10,759 nucleotides of DNA from JAIRTY01 sp050257395 (lineage in GTDB: Bacteria > Actinomycetota > Actinomycetes > Streptosporangiales > Streptosporangiaceae). The stretch is from the NCBI GenBank assembly GCA_050257395.1, contig JBLMWU010000064.1, forward strand, positions 1 to 10,759, given 5' to 3'. This document shows positions 1-7,700 of the stretch, piece after piece; the first letter of the stretch is position 1, and the number at the start of each line of letters is the position of its first letter. Both the position numbers and the translations under genes were made by a program. A model generated the notes under the pieces. The model did no database searches and had not been told where the DNA came from. It saw only the letters and a program-made list of their open reading frames with translations.

Positions 1-45
1 GCGGCCATCCTGCTCGCCAGCAACGGCGTTGTTGCCTGGAGGTGA
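1..45 (+). CDS. C-terminal end of an upstream membrane protein (partial)
   Basis: Frame 1 reads AAILLASNGVVAWR and then a TGA stop at 43-45. The peptide is hydrophobic and 12 of its 14 third codon positions are G or C, while the other two forward frames have mixed third positions. This fits the tail of a plus-strand gene whose body lies left of the window, possibly a membrane protein ending in a transmembrane segment. The fragment is too short to assign a family. It could also be non-coding sequence that happens to be open. Confidence 0.4.
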   Translation, partial: AAILLASNGVVAWR

Positions 46-71
46 TCGGATATGGTCTGTCAGGAAACTAG

Positions 72-101
72 CCGGTTAGCACCGGTATGTCACGAGGTGC
101 T
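72..101. repeat. Overlapping inverted repeats upstream of the acyltransferase gene
   Basis: Two mutually exclusive inverted repeats lie here. One pairs CCGGT (72-76) with ACCGG (81-85) around a 4-nt loop. The other pairs AGCACC (78-83) with GGTGCT (96-101) around a 12-nt loop. Neither is followed by a proper T-run, so neither is a convincing intrinsic terminator for the gene ending at 45. The second ends just before the 105-118 palindrome and could be a further protein-binding site. Function is not known. Confidence 0.25.
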
Positions 102-104
102 GAC

Positions 105-118
105 TATAACACGTTCTA
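105..118. promoter_or_regulatory. KstR-like TetR-family operator, overlapping a possible -10 element
   Basis: The sequence TATAACACGTTCTA fits the consensus TnnAACnnGTTnnA published for the mycobacterial TetR-type regulator KstR. It ends 13 nt before the acyltransferase start. Its first six bases, TATAAC, would also serve as a -10 hexamer, giving a transcript start near 117 and a leader of about 15 nt. No good -35 hexamer is visible at the usual spacing. A bound repressor would occlude the promoter. The same 12-mer TAACACGTTCTA recurs at 7909-7920 in the only other sizeable intergenic gap. The match is seen; the identity of the regulator is inference. Confidence 0.5.
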
Positions 119-131
119 CCGTTAGCGTGGG

Positions 132-1445
132 GTGATGGTTGCAGCCCGGACGGCCGAGCGTGCCGCCCCCGCCCGTCCGGTGGTGCCCGCCCATCAGGAC
201 GCCCTCGACGGCCTCCGCGCCGCCGCCGCGGGGGCTGTACTGCTCACCCATGTCAACTCGCTGACCGGCTACACCTTTACCGGCACCCCCGTGTCCTGGG
301 TGCTGAGCCGCGGCGACGTCGGGGTGCCGATCTTCTTCGCGCTTTCCGGCCTGCTGCTGTACCGGCCGTGGGCAGCGGCCGTGCTCAGCGGCACGCCACG
401 CCGCCGCCTTCTGACCTACGTGCGCCGCCGCGCACTGCGGATTCTGCCCGCCTACTGGGCCGTTGTCCTCATCGCCCTGCCGGTGCTGAACCCGGGGCCG
501 GCCCGGCACCTCGGGCCATGGCTGCAGTACCTGCTGCTGGTGCAGAACTACGACTCCCATCCCTGGTGGAGCGGCACCGGCGCGATAGGCCTGGAGCAGG
601 CCTGGAGCCTCGTTGTGGAGGTGTCCTTCTACCTCATCCTGCCGGTGCTGGCGGCGGCCCTCGCCTGGGTCGCCTGCCGGGGGCGGCGGCGCGACACCGG
701 GACCGGCGGTGAAGAGACAGGAAGGCGCGCCCGGCGGTTGCTGACCGGAATAGCCGTGCTGGCCGCGTCGTCACCTTGCTGGACCGTGCTGACCTACTAT
801 CCCCGGCCCAATTTCTGGTTCTACGCGACCTTGCCGCCGCTGATGATCTGGTTCTGCGCCGGAATGGCCATCGCCGTGCTGCTGGCCTGGGCACAGGCCG
901 AGCCAGGGCCGGACGGGCCCGCCAGCCGGCTCTGCCGGTCAGTAGCAGCCTCGGCAGGCATGTGCGCGCTGATCGCCGCCTGTGCCTTTGCCATCGCGTG
1001 CACTCCGCTCACCGGGCCAGAGTTTGTGGGCGTGGCCGGCCTGTGGGCATCTGAGCTCAGGACGTTGCTCTACGCCCTGATCGCCTTGGCTGTCGTGGCG
1101 CCGGTAGCCTGCCAGCCGCTGCTAACCATCCGGGCCGGCCCGGCGATCTCCACCCGGCTCCTCAGCAACCGGGTGGCCCGCTTCCTGGGCAAGATTTCCT
1201 ACGGCATCTTCATCTGGCAGTTTCTCGCTGCCTACGCCTTCTTCCGGCTGGCCCGCCTCGAGACCGTGTTCCACGGCGGCTCATACCGGGCGCCCGAAGT
1301 CGTCCTCATCGGGGCCGCCATCGCCGCTGCGACGATTGTCACTGCTGCGGTGAGCTACTACCTGATCGAACGCCCGGCCCAGCGGCTGCGGATGCCGCAT
1401 TGGGCGGGCCGCCGGACACCACAAAAGCGGCAACCAGCCGGCTGA
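132..1445 (+). CDS. Acyltransferase family 3 membrane protein (OafA/SucT-type)
   Basis: This is a 437-residue polytopic membrane protein of the acyltransferase-3 family, which transfers acetyl, succinyl or similar acyl groups to extracytoplasmic or lipid-linked sugars. Family motifs appear in order: LDGLRA with the helix-1 histidine (H40, in LLTHV), GVPIFFALSGLLLYRPW (64-80), RRRALRILPAYW (98-109), EQAWSLVVEVSFYLILP (155-171, with E155 and E163), FLGKISYGIFIWQF (351-364) and YYLIERPAQRLR (409-420). About ten hydrophobic segments are present. An in-frame TAG at 123-125 limits the start to GTG 132 or ATG 135; only a weak G-rich Shine-Dalgarno precedes them, so a short-leader or leaderless transcript is possible. 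The last 107 nt overlap the convergent aftD gene, but they encode the conserved YLIERP tail, so the overlap is real. The family assignment is firm; the acceptor is unknown. A cell-envelope glycan made by the neighbouring glycosyltransferases is the natural guess. Confidence 0.9.
   Translation: MMVAARTAERAAPARPVVPAHQDALDGLRAAAAGAVLLTHVNSLTGYTFTGTPVSWVLSRGDVGVPIFFALSGLLLYRPWAAAVLSGTPRRRLLTYVRRRALRILPAYWAVVLIALPVLNPGPARHLGPWLQYLLLVQNYDSHPWWSGTGAIGLEQAWSLVVEVSFYLILPVLAAALAWVACRGRRRDTGTGGEETGRRARRLLTGIAVLAASSPCWTVLTYYPRPNFWFYATLPPLMIWFCAGMAIAVLLAWAQAEPGPDGPASRLCRSVAASAGMCALIAACAFAIACTPLTGPEFVGVAGLWASELRTLLYALIALAVVAPVACQPLLTIRAGPAISTRLLSNRVARFLGKISYGIFIWQFLAAYAFFRLARLETVFHGGSYRAPEVVLIGAAIAAATIVTAAVSYYLIERPAQRLRMPHWAGRRTPQKRQPAG
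1339..1445. other. Convergent 3' coding overlap of 107 nt
   Basis: The acyltransferase gene stops at TGA 1443-1445 on the plus strand and the aftD homologue stops at TGA (complement of 1339-1341) on the minus strand. The shared DNA encodes the final 34 residues of the acyltransferase, including its conserved YLIERP motif. On the other strand it encodes about the last 35 residues of the AftD homologue, namely the end of its last membrane segment and a Gly/Ala/Ser-rich tail. There is no room for a terminator between the genes, so the transcripts must be complementary at their 3' ends. Confidence 0.85.
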
Positions 1446-4400
1446 CGATGACCAGGCCGATGATCTGCGGAATCCCGCTTGTCAGCCATGGCACGACCGG
1501 CGCCCTGGTCCCGGCCTGCTGCAGGTGCTCACCCAGCGCGCTGCTGGCTGACATGGCCATCGCCAGGCCGGCCAGCAGCAATGGACTCCCGGCTGCTGGC
1601 AGCCAGCCCGGCTGCCAGTAGCCGAAGACCAGGAACGCGCCGGTGGCCGCTGGCAGGACGACCAAGCCGGGGTATCCCCCCAGCCAGAACCCGGCAGCCA
1701 GGGTGCCCGCGAGCACAGCCACTCCCAGCGCGCCCCCGGCCCCGCCAGGCCGCCGGCGCAGCCGGGACGGGGCCGCCCTCCCGGCAGTCCCGGCAGGGGC
1801 GGCCGGATGGGTCGGGCGCGGCCGCCGGCGGCCCCCTACCCACGAACCAGCCACCACCACGATGAGGAGCCCGAGTGCGCCGAGCCCGCCCACGGTGGCC
1901 ACCCGGTAGATCCGGTCCGGCTGGTAGGTCAGCGTTACCGGGCCCGCGGTGCCCGCAGGCAGCAGCCATCCCTGCTTCCATCCATCCAGCCGCATCGGCC
2001 GCAGTTGCCTGCCTTGGCTGACAGCCTGCCAGCCAGCGTTGTAATTCTCATTCACCACCAGGTAGGACGCCGTGGGCGCGACAACCCCGAGAACCCGGTG
2101 CGAAGGCGTCCACGTCACCACTTCGGCGCGGGCGGCCGGCACCGCAGCAGCCACCGGCAGTGCCCGCTCTTCCACCGCCACGTCCTGGACGCTATAGCGA
2201 TCCCAGCCCGGCTCCACCACCTGGTTGGTCCCGGCTCGGACCTGAACCCGCGGGCAGGAGGCGAAGTGCAGAGGCCGGCCGGCGAGCAGGTCGGCAAAGC
2301 TGCCCCACGCTCTGGTCGGCACCGTCTGACCGTCGACCTGAATGCTGGGTCCGAAGCCGCAGCGGAGCCGCAGGGGCACCGATGGCCGGCTCAGCTGCGG
2401 CACTCCGGGGATGCTGATGCCGGAGATCTGCAGCGGCGCCATCAGCGGCGAGAAGAAGAACGTTAGTTTGCTCGTCCGCATCGGCGCGAACCGCACGATC
2501 CCGTTGGGGCCGACGTTGGCGCCGCGGACCTGGCCGCCCGAACCGGCAAGCATGACTTGCAGCAGCCCGCCAGCGTCAGGTGGCCGCTGGATGGTCACCC
2601 TCCTGAGGGTCCGGGGACGCGACCAGGAGATGGTGAGAGTGGGGTGCGCGTCGGCAGGGCTCGCGATCCAGGCGGTTGCCGGGTCCGCGTCGAACGCCGC
2701 CCGAGCCGAGTCCTGCAGGTCGGTCGTGTACGTGGAAGAAGCCCGCACCCGCGCCGCGGCAGGCGTGAGCCCCATGAACTTGCTGGCCAGCCAGCGGGAA
2801 GTCAGGACTGCGGACCCGCGTAGCACGGCGGTGGCCGGGGCGGCGGCAGTGAAGGCGTGATCGAACCCATACTGCTCCTCGGTCGGGGTGACGAGGGACG
2901 GGGAGCAGACCCAGCGCAGCGAGGTCAGCATGCACCCCGACGGCCACGGCTGGGTCTTGGCCAGCACCACGGCTGCTGGCGCAGTTCCCGGCACCGAGGG
3001 GGCAGCAATCTCCCGGCCGGCCTGCACCCCCGGCACCCTGATGTCCTTGATGCCAGCCTGGACACCGAGCCCCAGACCCTCCTGGGGGCCGAAGCCGGTC
3101 AGCTTGAGCTGGAGCCAGCCGCTGGCGCCAGGCGGCACCCGGAGAGGCTGCTCGTTCCCGGTATCCAGGACCCGGTCGGTCACCTGGCCAGCCGCAGTTC
3201 GTACCGTCACCTGGCTGACCGGCGGCCCGATCGCAAGGCTGTCGGCGAAAGCGACCCATATGGTCCGAGCATCGATCGGGTGGTTGAACTGCAGCCGGAT
3301 CCACTGGCTGGCCGGCCCGGTCCAGCTGCCGGTCTCCCACATGGTCCGCGGGTCCCCGTCAACTGCCGCATAAGGCAGCAGCCCGCTCGCCCACTGGGCG
3401 GGGAGGGCCCCGATGTCCGCGGCGGACGAAGACGCTGTGACGTTCCTGATGCCCAGATAGCGGGCCACGCTGAGGTACCGCGACCAGCCCGGCTCGAGAT
3501 AGTCGCTGGTCGACTCAAACGACTTGGCGGGCTGGCGGGCGGTAAGCGTCGGCGAATAGGACCTCCGCAGCTCGCCGAAGTTGCGCACCCGCCGCCGCAG
3601 CGAGTCGGTGATCACCGAGGCCACCGTGGGCAGCCCGGGGGAATCCCCATTGAGTAGCACCGGGCGGCTGCCGAGCAGGCCTTCGCGGGCCAGCGTGAGC
3701 TCAGCTTCTGGGCCGCCGTATACCCGCACCGTGCCAGCGGCCGGCTCCACCGTCGCCACCGGCTGGGCGCCCGCCACCTGGTAGATCTCCACCGGCGGGT
3801 AAGGCGTATCGAGGTTGCCTATCGCGTCGTTGGGGCTGAATGAGCCTACGGGCAGCATCCCGAACCGGGCCACCGGCCGGATCCCGGGCGAGGCCGCGAG
3901 CGCCTGGTTGACCAGGGCTGGCCAGGCCCCGTTGAGCACGGTGCGGTTCATGTCGTTCCGGACCACCAGGTACCGCACACCCATCCGGGCGAGCACTGAG
4001 GCCAGGCCAGGCGAACCCACGCCCGAGGCCAGTTGCTGGTCGATCGCATCCAGCAGCCGCTCATTGCCCGGTGACCCGATGAGCGACAGTTCCCGGTCGG
4101 CCCAGTCGACGCTGGTCAGGGGCTGCAGCACGTTATCCAGCGTCTCGCCCCAGAGGTACTGGCCGAACTGGGTGGCCGGCTCGATCAGCACGGCTTGCCG
4201 GTGGGCGTGCCGGGTCAGCCAGTTCGCAGCGCTCACCCAGTACTGGGGGATCTGGTTGAAGGAGCCGGGGACGGCTATCCCGCCGGTGTAGGCGGGCAGT
4301 GCGAGTCCACCGATGGCGACTACTGTCACAGCAGCCGCAACCGCCGACAGCCGCGGAAGGCGCACCGCCGGCAGCAGGTAGGCAATCCCCAGTGCGACCG

Positions 4401-5556
4401 GCAGGCGGATCATCGGATCGAACTTGCGCACATTGCGGAATGGCGACGCCGGGCCGTTGATCAGCTGATCCACCAGACCCGCGGACGGATTGCCGAGCTT
4501 GCTCACATGCCCGGCGGTGATGATGAGAACGCCCGCCAGGAGCAGGAAGAGCAGGAAACGCCGCGCCGGCAGCCCGGCTCTGGCCAGGCCGGCCAGGCCC
4601 AGGCCTGCCACCACGCCGGACAGGACAATCGCCACAGCTCCGGTGCCCAGCAGGTAGCCCAGCGGCCACCACGGCTGCCCATTCACGAAGAGATAGCTGA
4701 CCCAGTCCTCCGCGCCGCGCAGCGTCGGCGACAGCCCGGTCACAGTGGTGGTGACGGCGGCGCTCTCGGTGTAGGGGAGCCAGGAGACGCCGTAGCGCAG
4801 CAGCAGTAGCAGCGGGACCGTCCACCAGATGGTCGCCACCGCCGTCAGCGACGACCACCAGGCGAGGATCCGCCAGCGGGGCGCTGGCCGTGCCAGGGTC
4901 AGGATGTAGAGGACAGGGGGCAGCAGCACCGCGACGGTCGCGGCGGCGTTGATCCCGCCGCACAGCCCCACCGCGACAGCTGACCGGGCCGCGGCAATTC
5001 CTCTCCGGCCGCCACGGCCGGCGTCCACCAGCGGGAGCAGGATCCACGGCAGCATGGCCGCTGGCAGGAACTCCTCTGACAGGCCGCCGCCGATGATGGC
5101 CAGCCCGGCCGGGGACGTGGCATACGCGAAACCCGCCGCGATGCGCGTCCACGGTGTGCCGATACCCAGCCGGCCGGCGAGGCGCACCGTGCCGAGGAAG
5201 GCGGCCACGACAACAGCGCCTATCCACAGCCGCTGGATGGCCCATGGCGGCAGCGCGGCCAGCTTGCCGAGCCAGAAGAATGGCCCCATGGGGAAGAGGT
5301 ATCCGGCCACCTGGTTCTGCAGCATGCCGAACTGCTGGGGATCCCAGAGTGTCAGCGCCCGGGTAAGGTACGCCGCCGGGTTGACGGCCAGGTCGAGCTT
5401 TGTGTCAGCGATGATGTTGCCGGGCGCGGTCACGAACGGCAGCACCATCAGGAGCAGCGAGAAGGCAACCAGCCGGATCCGGTGCCGGAGCCGCTCGTCA
5501 ACATCCGGCGCAGGCAGGCGGGGCTCGTTGGCGGTCTTCTCGGGGGCCTCGATCAC
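1339..5556 (-). CDS. aftD: AftD-like alpha-(1->3)-arabinofuranosyltransferase (GT-C, DUF3367 type)
   Basis: This 1405-residue membrane enzyme is close to the roughly 1400 residues of mycobacterial AftD, which adds arabinofuranose from decaprenyl-phosphoryl-arabinose to arabinan outside the membrane. Residues 28-421 form a multi-pass GT-C core. Its first outer loop carries IIADTKLDLAVNP (48-60), with candidate catalytic Asp 51 and Asp 55, then NQVAGYLFPMGPFFWLGKL (81-99). The family signature FRNVRKFDPMIRLP is at 373-386. Residues 422-1216 are extracytoplasmic and contain two discoidin/F5/8C-like modules (about 705-840 and 937-1050) plus two cysteine pairs likely to form disulfides (C875/C884 and C1066/C1101). 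About five membrane segments follow (1217-1382), then a small-residue tail. The gene starts with GTG (complement of 5554-5556), inside a 4-nt GTGA overlap with the GT4 stop, so it is probably translationally coupled and last in its operon. The family is certain; arabinose as the substrate is inferred and depends on whether the genome makes the donor. Confidence 0.92.
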   Translation of the reverse strand: MIEAPEKTANEPRLPAPDVDERLRHRIRLVAFSLLLMVLPFVTAPGNIIADTKLDLAVNPAAYLTRALTLWDPQQFGMLQNQVAGYLFPMGPFFWLGKLAALPPWAIQRLWIGAVVVAAFLGTVRLAGRLGIGTPWTRIAAGFAYATSPAGLAIIGGGLSEEFLPAAMLPWILLPLVDAGRGGRRGIAAARSAVAVGLCGGINAAATVAVLLPPVLYILTLARPAPRWRILAWWSSLTAVATIWWTVPLLLLLRYGVSWLPYTESAAVTTTVTGLSPTLRGAEDWVSYLFVNGQPWWPLGYLLGTGAVAIVLSGVVAGLGLAGLARAGLPARRFLLFLLLAGVLIITAGHVSKLGNPSAGLVDQLINGPASPFRNVRKFDPMIRLPVALGIAYLLPAVRLPRLSAVAAAVTVVAIGGLALPAYTGGIAVPGSFNQIPQYWVSAANWLTRHAHRQAVLIEPATQFGQYLWGETLDNVLQPLTSVDWADRELSLIGSPGNERLLDAIDQQLASGVGSPGLASVLARMGVRYLVVRNDMNRTVLNGAWPALVNQALAASPGIRPVARFGMLPVGSFSPNDAIGNLDTPYPPVEIYQVAGAQPVATVEPAAGTVRVYGGPEAELTLAREGLLGSRPVLLNGDSPGLPTVASVITDSLRRRVRNFGELRRSYSPTLTARQPAKSFESTSDYLEPGWSRYLSVARYLGIRNVTASSSAADIGALPAQWASGLLPYAAVDGDPRTMWETGSWTGPASQWIRLQFNHPIDARTIWVAFADSLAIGPPVSQVTVRTAAGQVTDRVLDTGNEQPLRVPPGASGWLQLKLTGFGPQEGLGLGVQAGIKDIRVPGVQAGREIAAPSVPGTAPAAVVLAKTQPWPSGCMLTSLRWVCSPSLVTPTEEQYGFDHAFTAAAPATAVLRGSAVLTSRWLASKFMGLTPAAARVRASSTYTTDLQDSARAAFDADPATAWIASPADAHPTLTISWSRPRTLRRVTIQRPPDAGGLLQVMLAGSGGQVRGANVGPNGIVRFAPMRTSKLTFFFSPLMAPLQISGISIPGVPQLSRPSVPLRLRCGFGPSIQVDGQTVPTRAWGSFADLLAGRPLHFASCPRVQVRAGTNQVVEPGWDRYSVQDVAVEERALPVAAAVPAARAEVVTWTPSHRVLGVVAPTASYLVVNENYNAGWQAVSQGRQLRPMRLDGWKQGWLLPAGTAGPVTLTYQPDRIYRVATVGGLGALGLLIVVVAGSWVGGRRRPRPTHPAAPAGTAGRAAPSRLRRRPGGAGGALGVAVLAGTLAAGFWLGGYPGLVVLPAATGAFLVFGYWQPGWLPAAGSPLLLAGLAMAMSASSALGEHLQQAGTRAPVVPWLTSGIPQIIGLVIVSRLVAAFVVSGGPPNAASAAAGPGVRSGSSSPQQ

Positions 5557-6842
5557 AGCAGTTCCCGGCCGAGGAGACGCTCGCGGACGGTGGCGGGCCG
5601 GCTGGCCGCCAGAGCCCGGTCCTGGCTGAGCATGAGGTCGAGTACCGGTCCTTCCGCGACCGCACCGTCAGGCATGAGCCAGGCACCGGGGTGCTCTGCC
5701 GCTGACGTTCCCCGCTGGACAGCCGCCCCGATCAACGCGGCCAGCCGGCTCGCGCTGCGATCCCAGCTGAACTGGGCCGCCCAGTTACGGCAGGCGCCGG
5801 TGACGGCGGCCCGCCGGACCGGGTCGGCAAGCTCCTTGAGCGCTTGCTCGGTGACATCCTCGATAAGCTCCCCGTCCCGCACCAGCCAGCCCGTCTCGCC
5901 GTCGAGCACGGCGTCCCGCAGCCCGTCCACGTCGTAGGCGACGGTTGGCACCCCGGCCGCGGCGGCTTCCAGCACGCACAACCCCCAGCCCTCTCCATGC
6001 GAGGTGTTCAGGTGCAGCAGCGAGCCAGCCACCAGCGCCTGCTTGTCCTCCTCCGTCAGGAAGCCGTGCAGGCGGACGGAACCGGTGAGTCGGCTGTCTG
6101 CGAGCGCGGCGGCAAGCGTGGCGGATCCGGGACCCCGGCCCACCACGTCGATGCTGATGCCGGTGCCGCGCAGCCGTTCCGCGATGGGCAGGATGCGTTC
6201 TGCCCGCTTGTGCGCGACCAGACGGCCAACCAGAATCAGCGCCTGCCGGGAAGATGCTCGGGCCGACGGGACGGCCGGGGCCCGGACCCCGTTCGGGATC
6301 AGGTAGATGTCCCCTCGCCAGCGCAGCAGCTCGCGCATGGCCGTGATGGTCGACGGTGAGACGGCGACGCAGGCATGACGCCGGTAGACGGCCCGGGCGG
6401 CGGGCCCTTCCAGCAGGCGACCCACCCAGGCCAGCCACGCCGGGAAGTGCACCCCGAACTGGGCGGTGTGCACGTGGTGCATCACGCACAGCACCGGCAC
6501 CCGCCGGGGCAGGACACAGGGGGTGAAGAACGGGATCCCGTTCTGGCAGTCCACCACGGCGTTGAAGGCCCAGCGCCGGGCGAGCAGCCAGCCCAGCACG
6601 AGCGGGTAGACGGTGAAGCGCCCGCCCAGCCTGGTGATGGCTATCCCGTCCCGGCGGTCCTGACGGGACTGGCCGGGGGCCCGTGCGGTCAGGAATTGGA
6701 CCGCGGCGCCCCGGCCGACCAGGCCACGGCTCATCTCCCAGGCGTACTGCTCGGCGCCGCCTGCTTCCGGATGCCATGGATCGCGCCAGTTGATGACGGC
6801 GACCCGCAAGCCGGTCAGATCGGGCTGGGGAACGCCGGTCAC
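5553..6842 (-). CDS. GT4-family (GT-B) glycosyltransferase
   Basis: This 429-residue cytoplasmic or membrane-associated retaining glycosyltransferase would use a nucleotide-sugar donor. The N-terminal domain has VAVINWRDPWHPEAGGAEQY (14-33), where GGAEQ is the glycine loop of GT4 enzymes. The hydrophobic/aromatic stretch HTAQFGVHFPAWLAWVGRLL (125-144) may rest on the membrane. The C-terminal domain has the linker IPNGV (182-186), VGRLVAHKR (205-213, with the phosphate-binding Arg 207 and Lys 212), and SHGEGWGLCVLEAAAAGVPT (281-300), holding the EX7E pair E284 and E292. A tail of about 50 residues (380-429) lies beyond the usual fold. It starts at GTG (complement of 6840-6842) within a 4-nt overlap with the GT2 stop and ends in a 4-nt overlap with aftD, so all three should be co-translated. 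Donor and acceptor cannot be read from the sequence; a mannosyl or related transfer to a lipid-linked envelope glycan is possible. Confidence 0.88.
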   Translation of the reverse strand: MTGVPQPDLTGLRVAVINWRDPWHPEAGGAEQYAWEMSRGLVGRGAAVQFLTARAPGQSRQDRRDGIAITRLGGRFTVYPLVLGWLLARRWAFNAVVDCQNGIPFFTPCVLPRRVPVLCVMHHVHTAQFGVHFPAWLAWVGRLLEGPAARAVYRRHACVAVSPSTITAMRELLRWRGDIYLIPNGVRAPAVPSARASSRQALILVGRLVAHKRAERILPIAERLRGTGISIDVVGRGPGSATLAAALADSRLTGSVRLHGFLTEEDKQALVAGSLLHLNTSHGEGWGLCVLEAAAAGVPTVAYDVDGLRDAVLDGETGWLVRDGELIEDVTEQALKELADPVRRAAVTGACRNWAAQFSWDRSASRLAALIGAAVQRGTSAAEHPGAWLMPDGAVAEGPVLDLMLSQDRALAASRPATVRERLLGRELL

Positions 6843-7687
6843 GCCGCCGGGACCGCCGGAAAAGCAGGCTGAGCAGCCAGGAAAGCGGGCGACCCGGCCA
6901 GCAGCTGGGATTCGGAGGTCGCAGCGACCGCCGCGTGCGGACAGGGGGCCACGGCCGGGCGGTAACGCCGCCAGATGGCGGCGGCCTCACGGAAGGTCGC
7001 GGCCGAATGGTGCGGTACCGAGAACGTGGAACCCGGCACATCCCGCCACGACACCGGGATCTCCGTCAACTGGGCGCCGAGCCGCTGGCAGATGGCGATC
7101 AGCTCGATGTCGAAGGCGAAGCCAGCGGTCTGCATGGGCAGGGCCGCGGCCCGGGCCAGCGGGCCGGAGAAGAACTTGAACCCGCACTGGGTATCGGTGG
7201 CGCCAGGGATAATTCCGCGCGCGAGCGCCCGGAAGGCGGCCGCACCGGCCCGCCGGACCGCGCTGTGCCGGTTCTCCACCAGCGAGCCGGTCACCGCCCG
7301 GGATCCCACCACCATCGCCCTCCCGGCAAGCAGCAGGCTGATCGCCACGTCCAGGGCAGCGAGGTCAGTGGCCATGTCCGCATCGCAGAATCCCACAAAC
7401 GGGGCCCGGGTGGCCAGCAGCCCCTGCCGCACTGCGCGGCCCTTGCCCGGCTGGCCGACCTGGAGCAGCCGGACCGGCACCGGGCTCTCAGGCCAGCGGC
7501 GCACCAACTCGGCCGTGCCGTCGGTGCTGGCGTTGTCGACCACCAGCACTTCTACAGGCAGCGGGAGCTGGGCCGCCTTCCGGCACAGTGTGGCCAGCCC
7601 GCCCGGGAGCCGACGGGCTTCGTTACGGGCCGGGACGACGATCTCCATGGCGGCTGGGGCGGCCTGACCGCCCTGCGGGGTGGGCAC
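6839..7687 (-). CDS. GT2-family glycosyltransferase, polyprenyl-phosphate sugar synthase-like
   Basis: This is a 282-residue GT-A enzyme resembling dolichyl-phosphate glucosyl/mannosyl transferases (ALG5/DPM1 type), which load a hexose from a nucleotide sugar onto a polyprenyl phosphate. Motifs in order are IVVPARNEARRLP (16-28), VDNASTDGTAELVRRW (50-65), the metal-binding CDADMATD (101-108, DxD at D102/D104), GSRAV (128-132), TDTQCGFKFFSG (164-175), FAFDIELI (190-197) and EIPVSWRDVPGS (209-220). It has no membrane segment, so it probably acts at the cytoplasmic face. The tail from about 245 is Ala/Pro-rich. The GTG at 7687 lies 13 nt after the DUF2613 stop with only a weak Shine-Dalgarno; the ATG at 7648 (Met 14, directly before the catalytic domain) is a plausible alternative. 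The gene overlaps the GT4 start by 4 nt. The family is clear. The lipid product is inferred and would suit the GT-C enzymes encoded nearby. Confidence 0.88.
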   Translation of the reverse strand: MPTPQGGQAAPAAMEIVVPARNEARRLPGGLATLCRKAAQLPLPVEVLVVDNASTDGTAELVRRWPESPVPVRLLQVGQPGKGRAVRQGLLATRAPFVGFCDADMATDLAALDVAISLLLAGRAMVVGSRAVTGSLVENRHSAVRRAGAAAFRALARGIIPGATDTQCGFKFFSGPLARAAALPMQTAGFAFDIELIAICQRLGAQLTEIPVSWRDVPGSTFSVPHHSAATFREAAAIWRRYRPAVAPCPHAAVAATSESQLLAGSPAFLAAQPAFPAVPAA

Positions 7688-7700
7688 GACGGCCGCCCAG

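Noticed and set aside
1807..2466. Plus-strand open frame of 219 codons antisense to the 3' third of aftD
   Set aside because: His/Arg/Pro-rich low-complexity peptide, no ribosome binding site or motif; a shadow of the aftD frame.
2857..3657. Plus-strand open frame of 266 codons antisense to aftD
   Set aside because: The composition is Arg/Pro/Gly-rich without domains, and it lies opposite the discoidin-like region of aftD. Antisense open frames of this size are common at this GC content.
4133..5245. Long open frame (about 370 codons) on the minus strand inside aftD in another frame
   Set aside because: It encodes a low-complexity Arg/Gly/Ala/Pro-rich peptide with no motif, as expected from a shifted frame in GC-rich DNA. 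The aftD frame here carries clear family motifs.
5785..7041. Open frame of about 418 codons on the minus strand spanning the GT2/GT4 junction
   Set aside because: It is the +1-type shadow of two genes with recognisable catalytic motifs; its product is Arg/Pro/Gly-rich and resembles no protein I know.
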